Positions 51,211 through 60,035 of a stretch of 64,000 nucleotides of DNA are shown here, one piece after another. Each line of letters starts with the position of its first letter. Position 1 is the first letter of the stretch. This DNA comes from CAG-791 sp002449595 (GTDB lineage Bacteria; Bacillota; Clostridia; Lachnospirales; Lachnospiraceae). The position numbers and the translations under genes are program-made. A model generated the notes under the pieces. The model was not told the DNA's origin, ran no database searches, and saw nothing but the letters and a program-made list of their open reading frames with translations. The stretch lies in NCBI GenBank assembly GCA_946539855.1, contig CAMNHV010000008.1:1-64000 (forward strand). Direction: 5' to 3'.

Positions 51211-54048
51211 TTATTTGCTCTCTAAGGCGGTTCCGAAGTAATAGAATCCGTGGCACTCCTCGAGACGGATCGGAAGGAAGGATCCGATCATCGAGGCGTC
51301 GCCGGGAATGTGTACGATCATGTTGCCGGAGAGGCGCGCGGTGACGAGGAAGGTGTCCTGGCTGTTCACTTCCTCGACAAGGCCCGTCATGACGCGGCCC
51401 TCGAGGCGCTGCGCCTGCGTGCGCGCGGTCTCCTGCACGACGGCGAGGACGCGGTCGAACTGCCGGTGCTTCTCCTCCTCCGGGACCTGCTCCATGCGGG
51501 CGGCCGGCGTGCCGCGGCGGGGCGAGTAGATGAAGGTGTAGGCGTTGTCGAACGCCGCCTTCCTTACCACGTCGATCGTGTCGTCGACGTCCTCCTTCGT
51601 CTCGCCCGGGAACCCGACGATGATGTCGGTCGTGATCGAGACGTCCGGAATGCCCTCGCGGATCTTGCGCACGAGGTCCAGATACTGCTCCTTCGTGTAG
51701 TGCCGGTTCATCGCCTTCAGGATCCTAGAGGAGCCTGACTGCAGCGGCAGGTGGACGTGGCGCGCGATCTTTTCGTTCGCTGCGATCGCCTCGATCACGT
51801 CGTCCCCGAAGTCCTTCGGGTGCGGCGTCATGAAGCGGACGCGCTCGATGCCCGGGACCTGCGCGACTTTCGTGAGGAGCTGCGCGAACGTGGCCTCTCC
51901 CTTCAGGTCATGCCCGTAGGAGTTCACGTTCTGGCCGAGCAGCATGACTTCCTTCACGCCGTCCGCGGCGAGGCGCTCCGTCTCGCGCACGATGTCCTTC
52001 ATGGAGCGGCTGCGCTCCCTGCCCCGCACGTAAGGCACGATGCAGTACGTGCAGAAATTGTTGCAGCCGAACATGATGTTCACGCCCGACTTGTAGCTGT
52101 ATTTGCGGACCGACGGGAGGTCCTCCACGATCCGGTCCGTGCGGTCCCAGATGTCGATGATGGTCCCGTCCTGCTCGTAGACGCCGCAGAGGTACTCGGG
52201 GAACCGGTACAGGTTGTGCGTGCCGAAGACGAGGTCCACGAAGGGATAGCTCTTCTTGATCTTCTCGACGTTGGACGCCTCCTGCATCATGCAGCCGCAC
52301 AGAGCGATCTTCATCTCGGGATTTAGCTTCTTGTTATGGCTGAGCCTCCCAAGCCGCCCGAAAAGCCTCTGGTCCGCATTGTCCCGCACCGTGCAGGTGT
52401 TGAACAGGACGAAGTCGGCGTCTTCCGTCTCCGCCTCCTCAAAGCCGGCGGCGGTCAGAATGCCGAGGAGCTTCTCGGAGTCCTTCGCGTTCATCTGGCA
52501 GCCGAACGTGACGACGTGCGCGGTCGGCGTGTGGCCGAGCCTCTGCGTCAGTTCCTGCACGACTTTTTTCGCTCTGTCTAAGAAAAAATACTGCCGCTCC
52601 GTCTCATCGTCTTCTCCGGCGTTGCTCATTCCTTCTTCCGCCGCGGTGGTGGCGGTATTCGCCTGCGCTTCTGCGCCGGAACGCACCTGTGCTTCTCCGG
52701 CAGAAGTTGCCGCATTCTGTTTCTCTGTATCCTGCGGCACGTCAAGTTCATACGCCGCGTACCCGGACAGAATTCTGATCAGGATCTCCGTCCCCTGGAT
52801 CATCTCCTCCGCGCTCACATATTCGTGACGGCCATGATAGTGATAGGCGCCGGTCCCGAGATTCGGGCAGGGAATGCCCTCGAAGGACAGCTTGCACCCG
52901 TCCGTGCCGCCGCGGATCGGCTGCACCTTCGGCTCGAGCCCGGTGGCGAGGATCGCCTTCTTCGCGTTCTCGATGAGGTGCATGTGCGGCTTCACCTTCT
53001 CGGCCATATTGTAGTAGGAGTCCTCGATCTTCAAGGTGACGGTGCCGTCGCCGTACCTGCGGCAGATCTCCGCCGCGGCCTCCTCCATCTGTTTCTTTCT
53101 CTCCTCGAACCGCGTCCGGTCGTGGTCGCGGATGAGGTAATCCATCGTCGCGCTGTCCGTGATGCCGCTCATGTTCTCGAGGTGGAAAAATCCCTCGTAC
53201 CCCTCCGTGCGGGAAGGAATCTCGTCGGCGGGAAGGAGCGCGTTGAACTCCATGGCGATGAGGAGCGCGTTCTTCATCACGCCCTTCGCGGAGCCCGGAT
53301 GCGAGCTCTTGCCGCGGACCGTGACCTGCGCGGAGGCCGCGTTGAAGTTCTCGTACTCGAGCTCTCCCGCCGAGCCGCCGTCGACGGTGTAGGCGTAGTC
53401 CGCCGGGAAGTGCGCGGGATCCAGCCGCAGCGTCCCGTTGCCGACTTCCTCATCGGGCGTGAAGCAGACGACGACCGTGCCGTGCGGATATTCGGGATGA
53501 AGCAGGAAAAAGCGCATGGCCTCCATGATCTGGGTGATCCCTGCCTTGTCGTCTCCGCCCAGCACGCTGGTGCCGTCCGTGACAACGATCGTCCCGCCTT
53601 TGTGGGCGGTGAGGTCCGGCATCTCTTCCGGGTCGCTGACGATCCCGAGGGCTTCATTCAGGACGATCTTCCCGCCGTCGTAATTCTCGATGATGCGGGG
53701 CAGAACCTTTTCTGCGGGAACGGCGTCAGACGTGTCCATGTGGGCGACGAGGCCGAGGATCGGCGCTGCGTTCTCCCTGTGCTTTTTGGCCGTGTCCTCG
53801 CGGCGGTCCAGGATCTCCTGATTCACAGGAATGTTGCCGGGCAGCGTCGCGTAGACGTAGCAGTGCTCCTCGTCGTAGTAGACGTCGGACATGCCAAGCT
53901 CCCGCAGCTCATCCGCGAGCATGGACGCGAGGTCCCGCTGGCAGGCGGTGGAAGGCGTGTCCGGGCAGCCCTCCGCGGACTGCGTGAAGACGGAGGCGTA
54001 GCGCGCAAAGCGCGATGCGATCTCTAAAGGGGTGACGTTCAGCTGCAT
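51211..54048 (-). CDS. Fusion of peptidase T and MiaB in one frame
   Basis: One 945-codon frame encodes two complete enzymes. Residues 1 to about 428 are a PepT (M20B tripeptidase): HMD (His103, Asp105), GGDDKAG (Asp166/167), DEEVGNG (Glu200/201) and HYHGRHEY. Residues 430-473 are an Ala/Glu/Thr-rich linker. Residues 474-945 are MiaB (methylthiotransferase for i6A37 in tRNA): Cys517, 552 and 586 in the N-terminal domain, radical-SAM CxxxCxxC at Cys662, 666 and 669, and a C-terminal TRAM domain. Met474 (codon 52627-52629) begins a normal-length MiaB (472 residues) and has a weak GGAAG upstream, so MiaB may also be made alone. mutS, mutL and miaA follow. Confidence 0.85.
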   Translation of the reverse strand: MQLNVTPLEIASRFARYASVFTQSAEGCPDTPSTACQRDLASMLADELRELGMSDVYYDEEHCYVYATLPGNIPVNQEILDRREDTAKKHRENAAPILGLVAHMDTSDAVPAEKVLPRIIENYDGGKIVLNEALGIVSDPEEMPDLTAHKGGTIVVTDGTSVLGGDDKAGITQIMEAMRFFLLHPEYPHGTVVVCFTPDEEVGNGTLRLDPAHFPADYAYTVDGGSAGELEYENFNAASAQVTVRGKSSHPGSAKGVMKNALLIAMEFNALLPADEIPSRTEGYEGFFHLENMSGITDSATMDYLIRDHDRTRFEERKKQMEEAAAEICRRYGDGTVTLKIEDSYYNMAEKVKPHMHLIENAKKAILATGLEPKVQPIRGGTDGCKLSFEGIPCPNLGTGAYHYHGRHEYVSAEEMIQGTEILIRILSGYAAYELDVPQDTEKQNAATSAGEAQVRSGAEAQANTATTAAEEGMSNAGEDDETERQYFFLDRAKKVVQELTQRLGHTPTAHVVTFGCQMNAKDSEKLLGILTAAGFEEAETEDADFVLFNTCTVRDNADQRLFGRLGRLSHNKKLNPEMKIALCGCMMQEASNVEKIKKSYPFVDLVFGTHNLYRFPEYLCGVYEQDGTIIDIWDRTDRIVEDLPSVRKYSYKSGVNIMFGCNNFCTYCIVPYVRGRERSRSMKDIVRETERLAADGVKEVMLLGQNVNSYGHDLKGEATFAQLLTKVAQVPGIERVRFMTPHPKDFGDDVIEAIAANEKIARHVHLPLQSGSSRILKAMNRHYTKEQYLDLVRKIREGIPDVSITTDIIVGFPGETKEDVDDTIDVVRKAAFDNAYTFIYSPRRGTPAARMEQVPEEEKHRQFDRVLAVVQETARTQAQRLEGRVMTGLVEEVNSQDTFLVTARLSGNMIVHIPGDASMIGSFLPIRLEECHGFYYFGTALESK

Positions 54049-54839
54049 GGATCTGATTCTCCTTTTTCGGAATATGGAATGGAAAGGTCTGCCACGCGGT
54101 ACAGATAATATCTTCCCCGCTTGCCGATGCGCTCGAGAACCCCGAGCCGGGTGAGCAGGAGGAGGACGTCGGAGAAACCTTTTCTCCGAAAGCCTGCCGC
54201 CGCGGCGAAGTCCGCGGACGTGAATTCTTCGGGCAGTCCCTCCGGGACAAACTGCAGGTAATCTTTTTTTTCGCGGAGCACCATCTCGTCGAAGAGCCGC
54301 GTCGGGATGCGGTCGAACCGCTCCACGGACGGTCTTCCGCGGTGCGTCTTCCCCGTGGGGACGCGGTACTCATCCACGTCGATGAGGAGGAGGTCCAGCG
54401 TGAAGCCGGGTGCGGTGAGAAACGGGCGGATGCCGAAGAGCTCGCGGAAGGCTTCGTAGAAGGTGCCCTTCTTCGGCGAGCGGGTCCGCCGCACGGGGTG
54501 CCCGGTCTCGGGATCGACGAGGATGATCTGTTTTTCGTGCGGAATGGGATGGACGACGCGGACCGGTCCCGCCTTCAGGAGCCTTGGCAGCTTCCTGTTC
54601 AGAAGCGAGAGGTGCGCCGTCTGGATCTCGATCGCGCCGGTCCCTTCCCGCCAGATGTCGGCGATACAGCCGCTGATCGGGACCTCGTGATATGTGCGGT
54701 CCGGCTCCTCCATATCCTTTAAAACGGCATGCAGCGTTTTTTCCGACTGCATGCCGATGCCGTGTCTTTCCCGTTCCTGAAGCGTGATCACCGAGTCGCG
54801 GGCGCGCGAAAAGGCGCGGAGCCGCTCCTCACGGACCAT
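54039..54839 (-). CDS. Uncharacterised protein with PD-(D/E)XK-like motif and winged helix
   Basis: 266 residues of unknown function. A motif like that of PD-(D/E)XK nucleases is visible: Asp61 in GCIADIWREG, then Glu71-Ile72-Gln73 (an ExQ variant). The last ~60 residues look like a winged helix (EFTSADFAAAAGF, VLLLLTRLGVLERIG, RGRYYLYRV). Its ATG shares a base with the stop of the preceding gene (TGATG) and its end overlaps pepT-miaB by 10 nt, so it is translationally coupled. A nuclease role is a guess from motif and from the repair genes downstream. Confidence 0.6.
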   Translation of the reverse strand: MVREERLRAFSRARDSVITLQERERHGIGMQSEKTLHAVLKDMEEPDRTYHEVPISGCIADIWREGTGAIEIQTAHLSLLNRKLPRLLKAGPVRVVHPIPHEKQIILVDPETGHPVRRTRSPKKGTFYEAFRELFGIRPFLTAPGFTLDLLLIDVDEYRVPTGKTHRGRPSVERFDRIPTRLFDEMVLREKKDYLQFVPEGLPEEFTSADFAAAAGFRRKGFSDVLLLLTRLGVLERIGKRGRYYLYRVADLSIPYSEKGESDPCS

Positions 54840-55435
54840 CAGTAGAGCCTCTTTTTGGAGAGGTGGCGGCGGATGTGCGTGAAGGTGCGCTCCTCTCCCT
54901 CATCCCGCAGCATGATCAGGAGCTCTTCCAGAAGAGCCCTCGTCTGCGGATGCATGAAGTCTCCCGCTCTGCCGCCTTCGTAATACTTCCAGGGATCCGC
55001 GTCCGTGTAGGCGTCGCCGCGGTACGTCTTGCAGGCGGCGATGCGGTCCATGAACATCTCGACGACGTAGCGCCCCGGCATCTTCGCGGGGATGATCGCG
55101 TCGCTGATCCTGCCGTCGGGGCCTGTGGCCGCGGCTCTCGAGTTGTAGTCCATCCAGTACTCGTAGTGATGCCGGTTCCTGCCCTTGTGGTGGAGCCAGG
55201 CCGACGAGTAGCCGATGTCCTCTCTCTCGGCGTTGTTCGGGCTGCGTGTGCCCTGGTAGTACTTCGCGCCGACGAGGAACTCCGTGGGCGAGTACTTCGA
55301 GAGGTCATGCAGGAGCCCCTGCCGGTACAGGCCGACCGCGAAGCATCCCTCCATCACGAGCTTCTTGTGATGCGTGATGGTCTTGAAATGCGCCAGCGCC
55401 TTCTCTTTTGTGATTCCGTTCCATTTACCGGTCAT
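54839..55435 (-). CDS. DUF5662-like protein with HD-type motif
   Basis: 198 residues from ATG 55435. The LLHDLSKYSP motif near residue 45 with earlier and later His (FKTITHHKK, AWLHHKGRNRHHYE) suggests a metal-binding helical protein like the catalytic core of HD enzymes; the closest family I recognise is DUF5662. Substrate unknown. A TTG at 55456 is a possible earlier start. First gene of the unit that continues into the PD-(D/E)XK-like and pepT-miaB genes. Confidence 0.65.
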   Translation of the reverse strand: MTGKWNGITKEKALAHFKTITHHKKLVMEGCFAVGLYRQGLLHDLSKYSPTEFLVGAKYYQGTRSPNNAEREDIGYSSAWLHHKGRNRHHYEYWMDYNSRAAATGPDGRISDAIIPAKMPGRYVVEMFMDRIAACKTYRGDAYTDADPWKYYEGGRAGDFMHPQTRALLEELLIMLRDEGEERTFTHIRRHLSKKRLY

Positions 55436-55586
55436 AACGTTGTCTTTTCTTATCAATGCCTTCGCAGGCCCTCCGCAGGTGCTCCGGGCTCCGCGAGGCG
55501 GTTGTATTGAATATGATATCCCGCAGATCCTTCGGACTCAGTGAAACGATCATGTTCACGATTCCCTGCAGGTATTACGGCTTCAG

Positions 55587-57488
55587 TCACGCTTCTTTGC
55601 AGGCGGTAAGCACCTGCACCGAGCGCTCGCGGACGAGCACGTGCTGCTGCTGCGTGAGCGGCGCGGGCTCCGCCGGGAAAGGCTCCGGCAGGAAGGTGTC
55701 CATCACGGTTCGCCAGACGTAGCCCTGCGGAAGCATCGGAAGGCCGAGTTCCTCGCGCTGCCAGTACATATTGACCGCGACAAACAGGTAGGACGGCGCC
55801 TCGCCCTGATCTTCCCGAAGCAGGATGCCGGCGCAGTGGCTGCGGGAGCCGAAGTCCGGCTTCCAGGCTTCCTTCCCGTGGAATGAGATCTCCGGAAGGG
55901 CCGCGTCCTGTCCGCTGCCGAACGCGAACGTCTTGCTGCGGCGCAGCGCCGCATGGCTCTGCCTGAGAGCGAGAAGCTGCTTCGTGAACTCCTGCATCTT
56001 CAGCGCGTCGGCCGACTTATGCCAGTTGACGTAGCCGGTCTCGTTGTCCTGGCACCAGGGGTTGTTGTTGCCGTCCTGGGAGTTCAGGAACTCGTCGCCG
56101 GCGAGCAGCATCGGCGTGCCCTGCGCGAGCACGGTGAGCGCGAGGAAGTTGCGCATCTGGCGAAGCCGCAGCGCCGTGATCTCCTTCTTGCGGCTCTTTC
56201 CTTCGACGCCGCAGTTCCAGCTCAGGTTCCGGTCCGCGCCGTCGCGGTTCTCCTCTCCGTTCGCCTCGTTGTGCTTCCAGTTGTAGGACACGAGGTCCGC
56301 GAGCGTGAAGCCCTCGTAATTGGTCACGTAGCGGATGCGCCCGTGGTCCTCGCTCACGCTGATGAACTCGCGGATGAAGTCCCGGAGTGTCTCGTCGTCG
56401 CCCTTCACGAAGCGGCGCAGGAGGTCGCGGTAAGAGTCGTTGAAGGAGGCGAGGTGTGCCACAGAGGGCCTGCCGGCCTCCGGGTACTCCGGGCTCTCCC
56501 TGTGGAGCTCCTGGTAAGGGAAATCGTAGTAAAGGATCGCGCGGTCCGCGAGCAGCGGATCATTGGCGATCGCGGAGAGTCCCGCGTCGCTCCCCTTCAG
56601 GTGGAAGCCGTCGATGCAGTAGCGGGTCGCGTAGAACCGCACGACGTCGTGCCTCGTCTGCGGCGGGACGTGGTCCGGGAAGTAGAGCTGCAGGTACACC
56701 TCGATCCCGGCATCGTGGAAGGCACAGACCATGTCCGCGAACTCCTTCTGCGGGTCGCCGGTCGACGAGAAGCTGCGCTTCGGCGCGCAGTAATACCCTT
56801 CGCCGAATCCCCAGTAATTTGTCTTCTCTTTCGTCTCGCCGGGAGCTGCTGCGCTGCTCTTTGCCACGGTTTCCGCAGCCGCTGCGGCAGCTGCCGATGC
56901 CGTGCGCGGCTGGCGCCGCACCGGGGGACGAAGTTCATAGATGGGAAGCAGCTCAACGGCGGTGATGCCGAGCTCCTTTAAGTACGGGATCTTCTGTGTG
57001 AGGCCCGCGTACGTGCCGCGCGCGCCGCGTCCGGTGACGCCGCTCGTGCGGGAGGCCGTGTAGCCCTTGACGTGGAGGCAGCAGATCACCTTGTCCTGCC
57101 ACGGGCTGAGCCCCCGGCTTCTGCATGCGGGAAGGACGGTCTCATCCCTCGGGAAAAGCATACCGACCTCGATCTCGCCTTCTTTCGTCTTCAGTTTCCG
57201 AATCTCACGAACGTAGGGGTCAAGGAACGTGAAGTCGTCCCGGTAGTAGCGGTATCCCCACTCCGAAGGCTTGATCCCGCGCACGGAGACGGAGCACAGG
57301 TCGCCGAAACGGAACTCATCGGTGAAGGGAATGCGGAACAGCTTTGCGTCACTTAAGCGGTACAGGATCAGGCCGCACTCGGCGGCGTCATGGAAGACCG
57401 CACTGAATATCACGCTGTCGCTCTGGACGATCGTGCCGGGCAGCAGCGCATATGCAGGAGAGGTCATGGGCGAATCAGAATCGCGCAT
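55587..57488 (-). CDS. GlgX-like GH13 protein lacking catalytic residues
   Basis: 633 residues with the layout of a glycogen debranching enzyme: N-terminal CBM48-like part (about 1-140), GH13 barrel (about 150-520) and C-terminal sheet. Long stretches match GlgX (GFTLADLVSYNWKHNEANGE, NRDG, LLAGDEF). But the catalytic positions are changed: nucleophile Asp in GFRFD becomes Lys298 (GFHLKG), the acid Glu in LIAEPWD becomes Tyr320/321 (AILYYD), and the HD of VTAHDG becomes Tyr391-Glu392. So it is probably not a hydrolase. An Ala-rich loop (about 201-215) is inserted before the NYWGF motif. Start ATG has GAGGG 7 nt upstream. No glycogen genes adjoin it. Confidence 0.85.
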   Translation of the reverse strand: MRDSDSPMTSPAYALLPGTIVQSDSVIFSAVFHDAAECGLILYRLSDAKLFRIPFTDEFRFGDLCSVSVRGIKPSEWGYRYYRDDFTFLDPYVREIRKLKTKEGEIEVGMLFPRDETVLPACRSRGLSPWQDKVICCLHVKGYTASRTSGVTGRGARGTYAGLTQKIPYLKELGITAVELLPIYELRPPVRRQPRTASAAAAAAAETVAKSSAAAPGETKEKTNYWGFGEGYYCAPKRSFSSTGDPQKEFADMVCAFHDAGIEVYLQLYFPDHVPPQTRHDVVRFYATRYCIDGFHLKGSDAGLSAIANDPLLADRAILYYDFPYQELHRESPEYPEAGRPSVAHLASFNDSYRDLLRRFVKGDDETLRDFIREFISVSEDHGRIRYVTNYEGFTLADLVSYNWKHNEANGEENRDGADRNLSWNCGVEGKSRKKEITALRLRQMRNFLALTVLAQGTPMLLAGDEFLNSQDGNNNPWCQDNETGYVNWHKSADALKMQEFTKQLLALRQSHAALRRSKTFAFGSGQDAALPEISFHGKEAWKPDFGSRSHCAGILLREDQGEAPSYLFVAVNMYWQREELGLPMLPQGYVWRTVMDTFLPEPFPAEPAPLTQQQHVLVRERSVQVLTACKEA

Positions 57489-57547
57489 TGATAACCCTCG
57501 CTTTCTTGTCGTTTTTTACTCGGATTTTACTTTGAACTCAATACTTA

Positions 57548-57557
57548 ATTATAACAC
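57548..57557 (-). promoter_or_regulatory. Extended -10 promoter of the GlgX-like gene
   Basis: Minus strand TGTTATAAT (TATAAT at 57548-57553) 59 nt before the start. The -35 is poor, which fits an extended -10 promoter. Confidence 0.6.
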
Positions 57558-57563
57558 ATAGAC

Positions 57564-57592
57564 GAGGGCGCCGGACAAAAACCGGCGCCCTC
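57564..57592 (-). terminator. Hairpin after gltX, possible terminator
   Basis: GAGGGCGCCGG / CCGGCGCCCTC, perfect 11-bp stem with a 7-nt loop, 35 nt after the gltX stop. There is no T-run on either strand, so termination is unsure. Confidence 0.5.
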
Positions 57593-57626
57593 CCAGAGGC
57601 TTTCTGGATGCCTCGGAACCGTCTTT

Positions 57627-59081
57627 TCAGGAAAGGGCTGAGAGCTTCTCGATGCCCTTGCGGATGCGTGCGATGGACTCCTCCTTGCCGAGGACTTCCA
57701 TGATCTGCGTCGCGCCGCCGGGCGTCACCGCCTCGCCGGAGACCGCCGTGCGGACCGGCCAGAGGACGTACCCGTTCTTGAAGCCCTTCTCCTGCGCGTA
57801 CTTCTGCAGGGAATCGTACAGCGCGTCATTGCTGTAGTCATCCTGCGCCTCGAGGATGGGAAGCAGGTCCTTCAGGACCTCGAGGGAAGTCGCCTCGTTC
57901 GTCTTCATCTTCTTGTGGCAGTACAGCGCCGTGTCATACTCCGGCAGCGTCTCGAAGAAGCGGACCATGTCCGGGATGTCGGGCCAGATCTCGATGCGGG
58001 TCTTCACCATGTCGGCGACCTTGCGCAGGTCCTGTCCCTTCGTGAGGACTTCCTTCAGGATCGGCTCGGCCTTCTCAAAGAACGCGTCGCCGTCCATCGC
58101 CTTCAGATACTCTCCGTTCATCCAGCGCAGCTTCGTGTAGTCAAAGACCGCGGGCGACTTGCCGATGCGGTGGTAATCGAAGATCTTCACGAGTTCGTCA
58201 AGAGAAAAGATCTCCTGGTCGGAGTCCGGGGACCAGCCGAGGAGCGCTATGAAGTTCACGACCGCCTCCGGCAGGAAGCCCTGCGCGATCAGGTCCTCAT
58301 AAGAGGAATAGCCGCTGCGCTTCGAGAGCTTCTTGTGGTCCGCGTCCGTGATCAGCGGGCAGTGGACGTACTTCGGCACTTCCCAGCCGAACGCCTCGTA
58401 GAGCCGGTTGTACTTCGGCGAGGACGAGATGTACTCGTTGCCGCGCACGACGTGCGTGATGCCCATGAGGTGGTCGTCGATGACGTTCGCGAAGTTGTAG
58501 GTCGGATAGCCGTCGGACTTGATGAGGATCATGTCGTCCAGCTCTTTATTATCAACAGAGATGTCGCCGTAGAGCTCGTCATGGAACGTCGTCGTGCCCT
58601 CGGTCGGGTTGTTCTGCCGGATGACGTAAGGCAGGCCCTTCGCGAGGTTCTCTTCCACTTCTTCCTTCGACAGGTGCAGGCAGTGCTTGTCATACACGGT
58701 GACTTCCTTGCCGTCGATCACCTGCGTGAGCGTCGAGAGCCGCTCCGGCGTGCAGAAGCAGTAATATGCCTCGCCCGCGTCCACGAGCTTCTTCGCGTAC
58801 TCGAGATAGATGCCCTGCGCCATGCGCTCGCTCTGCACGTAAGGGCCGACGCCGCCGTCCTTGTCCGGGCTCTCGTCCGGAATAAGGCCCGTCTCATCGA
58901 GCGTGCGGTTGATGATATCCACAGCCCCTTCGACGTAGCGCTCCTGGTCGGTGTCCTCGATGCGCAGGATGTAATCTCCGCCCTCATGCTTCGCGATGAG
59001 GTAAGCGTAAAGCGCTGTCCTGAGATTACCGACGTGCATCCTCCCGGTCGGGCTCGGGGCGTATCTTGTTCTGATCTTCAT
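57627..59081 (-). CDS. gltX: Glutamate-tRNA ligase
   Basis: Class I synthetase, 484 residues. RYAPSPTGRMHVGNLRTALYA holds the HIGH-type motif (HVGN), and KLSKRSG is the KMSKS motif. The anticodon-binding region covers the last ~170 residues. Charges tRNA-Glu and possibly tRNA-Gln if GatCAB is present elsewhere. AGGAGG lies 11 nt before the ATG. Confidence 0.97.
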   Translation of the reverse strand: MKIRTRYAPSPTGRMHVGNLRTALYAYLIAKHEGGDYILRIEDTDQERYVEGAVDIINRTLDETGLIPDESPDKDGGVGPYVQSERMAQGIYLEYAKKLVDAGEAYYCFCTPERLSTLTQVIDGKEVTVYDKHCLHLSKEEVEENLAKGLPYVIRQNNPTEGTTTFHDELYGDISVDNKELDDMILIKSDGYPTYNFANVIDDHLMGITHVVRGNEYISSSPKYNRLYEAFGWEVPKYVHCPLITDADHKKLSKRSGYSSYEDLIAQGFLPEAVVNFIALLGWSPDSDQEIFSLDELVKIFDYHRIGKSPAVFDYTKLRWMNGEYLKAMDGDAFFEKAEPILKEVLTKGQDLRKVADMVKTRIEIWPDIPDMVRFFETLPEYDTALYCHKKMKTNEATSLEVLKDLLPILEAQDDYSNDALYDSLQKYAQEKGFKNGYVLWPVRTAVSGEAVTPGGATQIMEVLGKEESIARIRKGIEKLSALS

Positions 59082-59106
59082 GTTTCTTATTACCTCCTAA
59101 ATTGCC

Positions 59107-59115
59107 ATTATACCA
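59107..59115 (-). promoter_or_regulatory. Extended -10 promoter of gltX
   Basis: Minus strand TGGTATAAT (TATAAT at 59107-59112), 25 nt before the start codon, in the 56-nt gap after dut. Confidence 0.65.
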
Positions 59116-59137
59116 TCATCTGGGAAAAATGGCGGTT

Positions 59138-59575
59138 TTACTGTACGCCGGTCGTGCCGAACCCACCGCGGTCTTCGCCGCTCAGGTGCAGCGTCTCTTC
59201 AAAGATGATCTCCGGCTGCTTCTTCATGATGCGAAACTGGCAGATGCGGTCGTTCACGGAGATCTTCGTGTCGCGCATCGCGAGGACCGGCATCATCCAC
59301 TCGTCGCCATCGCCGCAGTACGAACTGTCGATGACGCCCTGGTGGTTGACCTGGATGATCCCGAAGTTTTTGAACGTGCTGCTGCGCGGGACGACGTGGG
59401 CCTCGTAGCCGTCCGGCAGCTTCATGCCGACGCCGAGGCGGATCAGGCGATACTCTCCCGCCTTCAGGGTCACGTCCTCGCTGCTGCGCAGGTCGATCCA
59501 GTCGGAGCGGCCCGCGATCGGGTGCAGCTTCTCAATTTTATCGCTGAAGTATTTGATGATGATCTTTTCGCTCAT
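59138..59575 (-). CDS. dut: dUTP diphosphatase
   Basis: Trimeric dUTPase that keeps uracil out of DNA, 145 residues. Motifs in order: DLRSSEDVTLKAGE, VVPRSST, QVNHQGVIDSSYCGDGDEW, and the C-terminal GEDRGGFGTTG arm that closes on the active site. It begins 1 nt after rnhA ends. Confidence 0.95.
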   Translation of the reverse strand: MSEKIIIKYFSDKIEKLHPIAGRSDWIDLRSSEDVTLKAGEYRLIRLGVGMKLPDGYEAHVVPRSSTFKNFGIIQVNHQGVIDSSYCGDGDEWMMPVLAMRDTKISVNDRICQFRIMKKQPEIIFEETLHLSGEDRGGFGTTGVQ

Positions 59576-59576
59576 A

Positions 59577-60035
59577 TTATTGTTTCCTCAGTGCGTCCGC
59601 CGCGGAAGTCGCGAGCTTGTCGCACCGCTCGTTCTCCGGGTGCCCGTCGTGTCCCTTCACCCAGTGGAAGGTGACGTGGTGCGTCTTCGTGAGCTCCAGC
59701 AGGCGCTCCCAGAGGTCGCGGTTCTTCACCGGATCCTTGCCGGCCGTCTTCCATCCGTTGCGCTGCCAGTTGCCGATCCAGCCGTCCTTGAACGCCTTCA
59801 CGAGGTACTGGGAGTCCGAGTAGAGGTCCACGTCGCAGGGGCGGTTTAACGCCTCCAGCGCCGCGATCGGGCCCATCAGCTCCATGCGGTTATTTGTTGT
59901 TTTTTCGAACCCTTCCGACAGCTCCTTCTCGTGAAGGATGCCCTTCGGGTCCGTGTACTGCAGGATGCAGCCGTAGCCCCCGGGTCCCTCCGGGTTGCCT
60001 CTCGCCGCGCCGTCCGTAAATATCGTCACTTTCAT
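59577..60035 (-). CDS. rnhA: Ribonuclease HI
   Basis: Cleaves RNA of RNA-DNA hybrids, 152 residues. The carboxylate set is present: Asp in FTDGAARGNPEGPGG, Glu in NNRMELMG, Asp in LYSDSQYL and Asp in NERCDKLA. It overlaps the membrane MutS-like gene by 4 nt. Confidence 0.96.
   Translation of the reverse strand: MKVTIFTDGAARGNPEGPGGYGCILQYTDPKGILHEKELSEGFEKTTNNRMELMGPIAALEALNRPCDVDLYSDSQYLVKAFKDGWIGNWQRNGWKTAGKDPVKNRDLWERLLELTKTHHVTFHWVKGHDGHPENERCDKLATSAADALRKQ

Noticed and set aside
51211..54048. Splitting pepT and miaB into two genes
   Set aside because: No stop, frameshift or strong internal ribosome binding site is present between them, so a fusion is the direct reading; an additional internal start remains possible.
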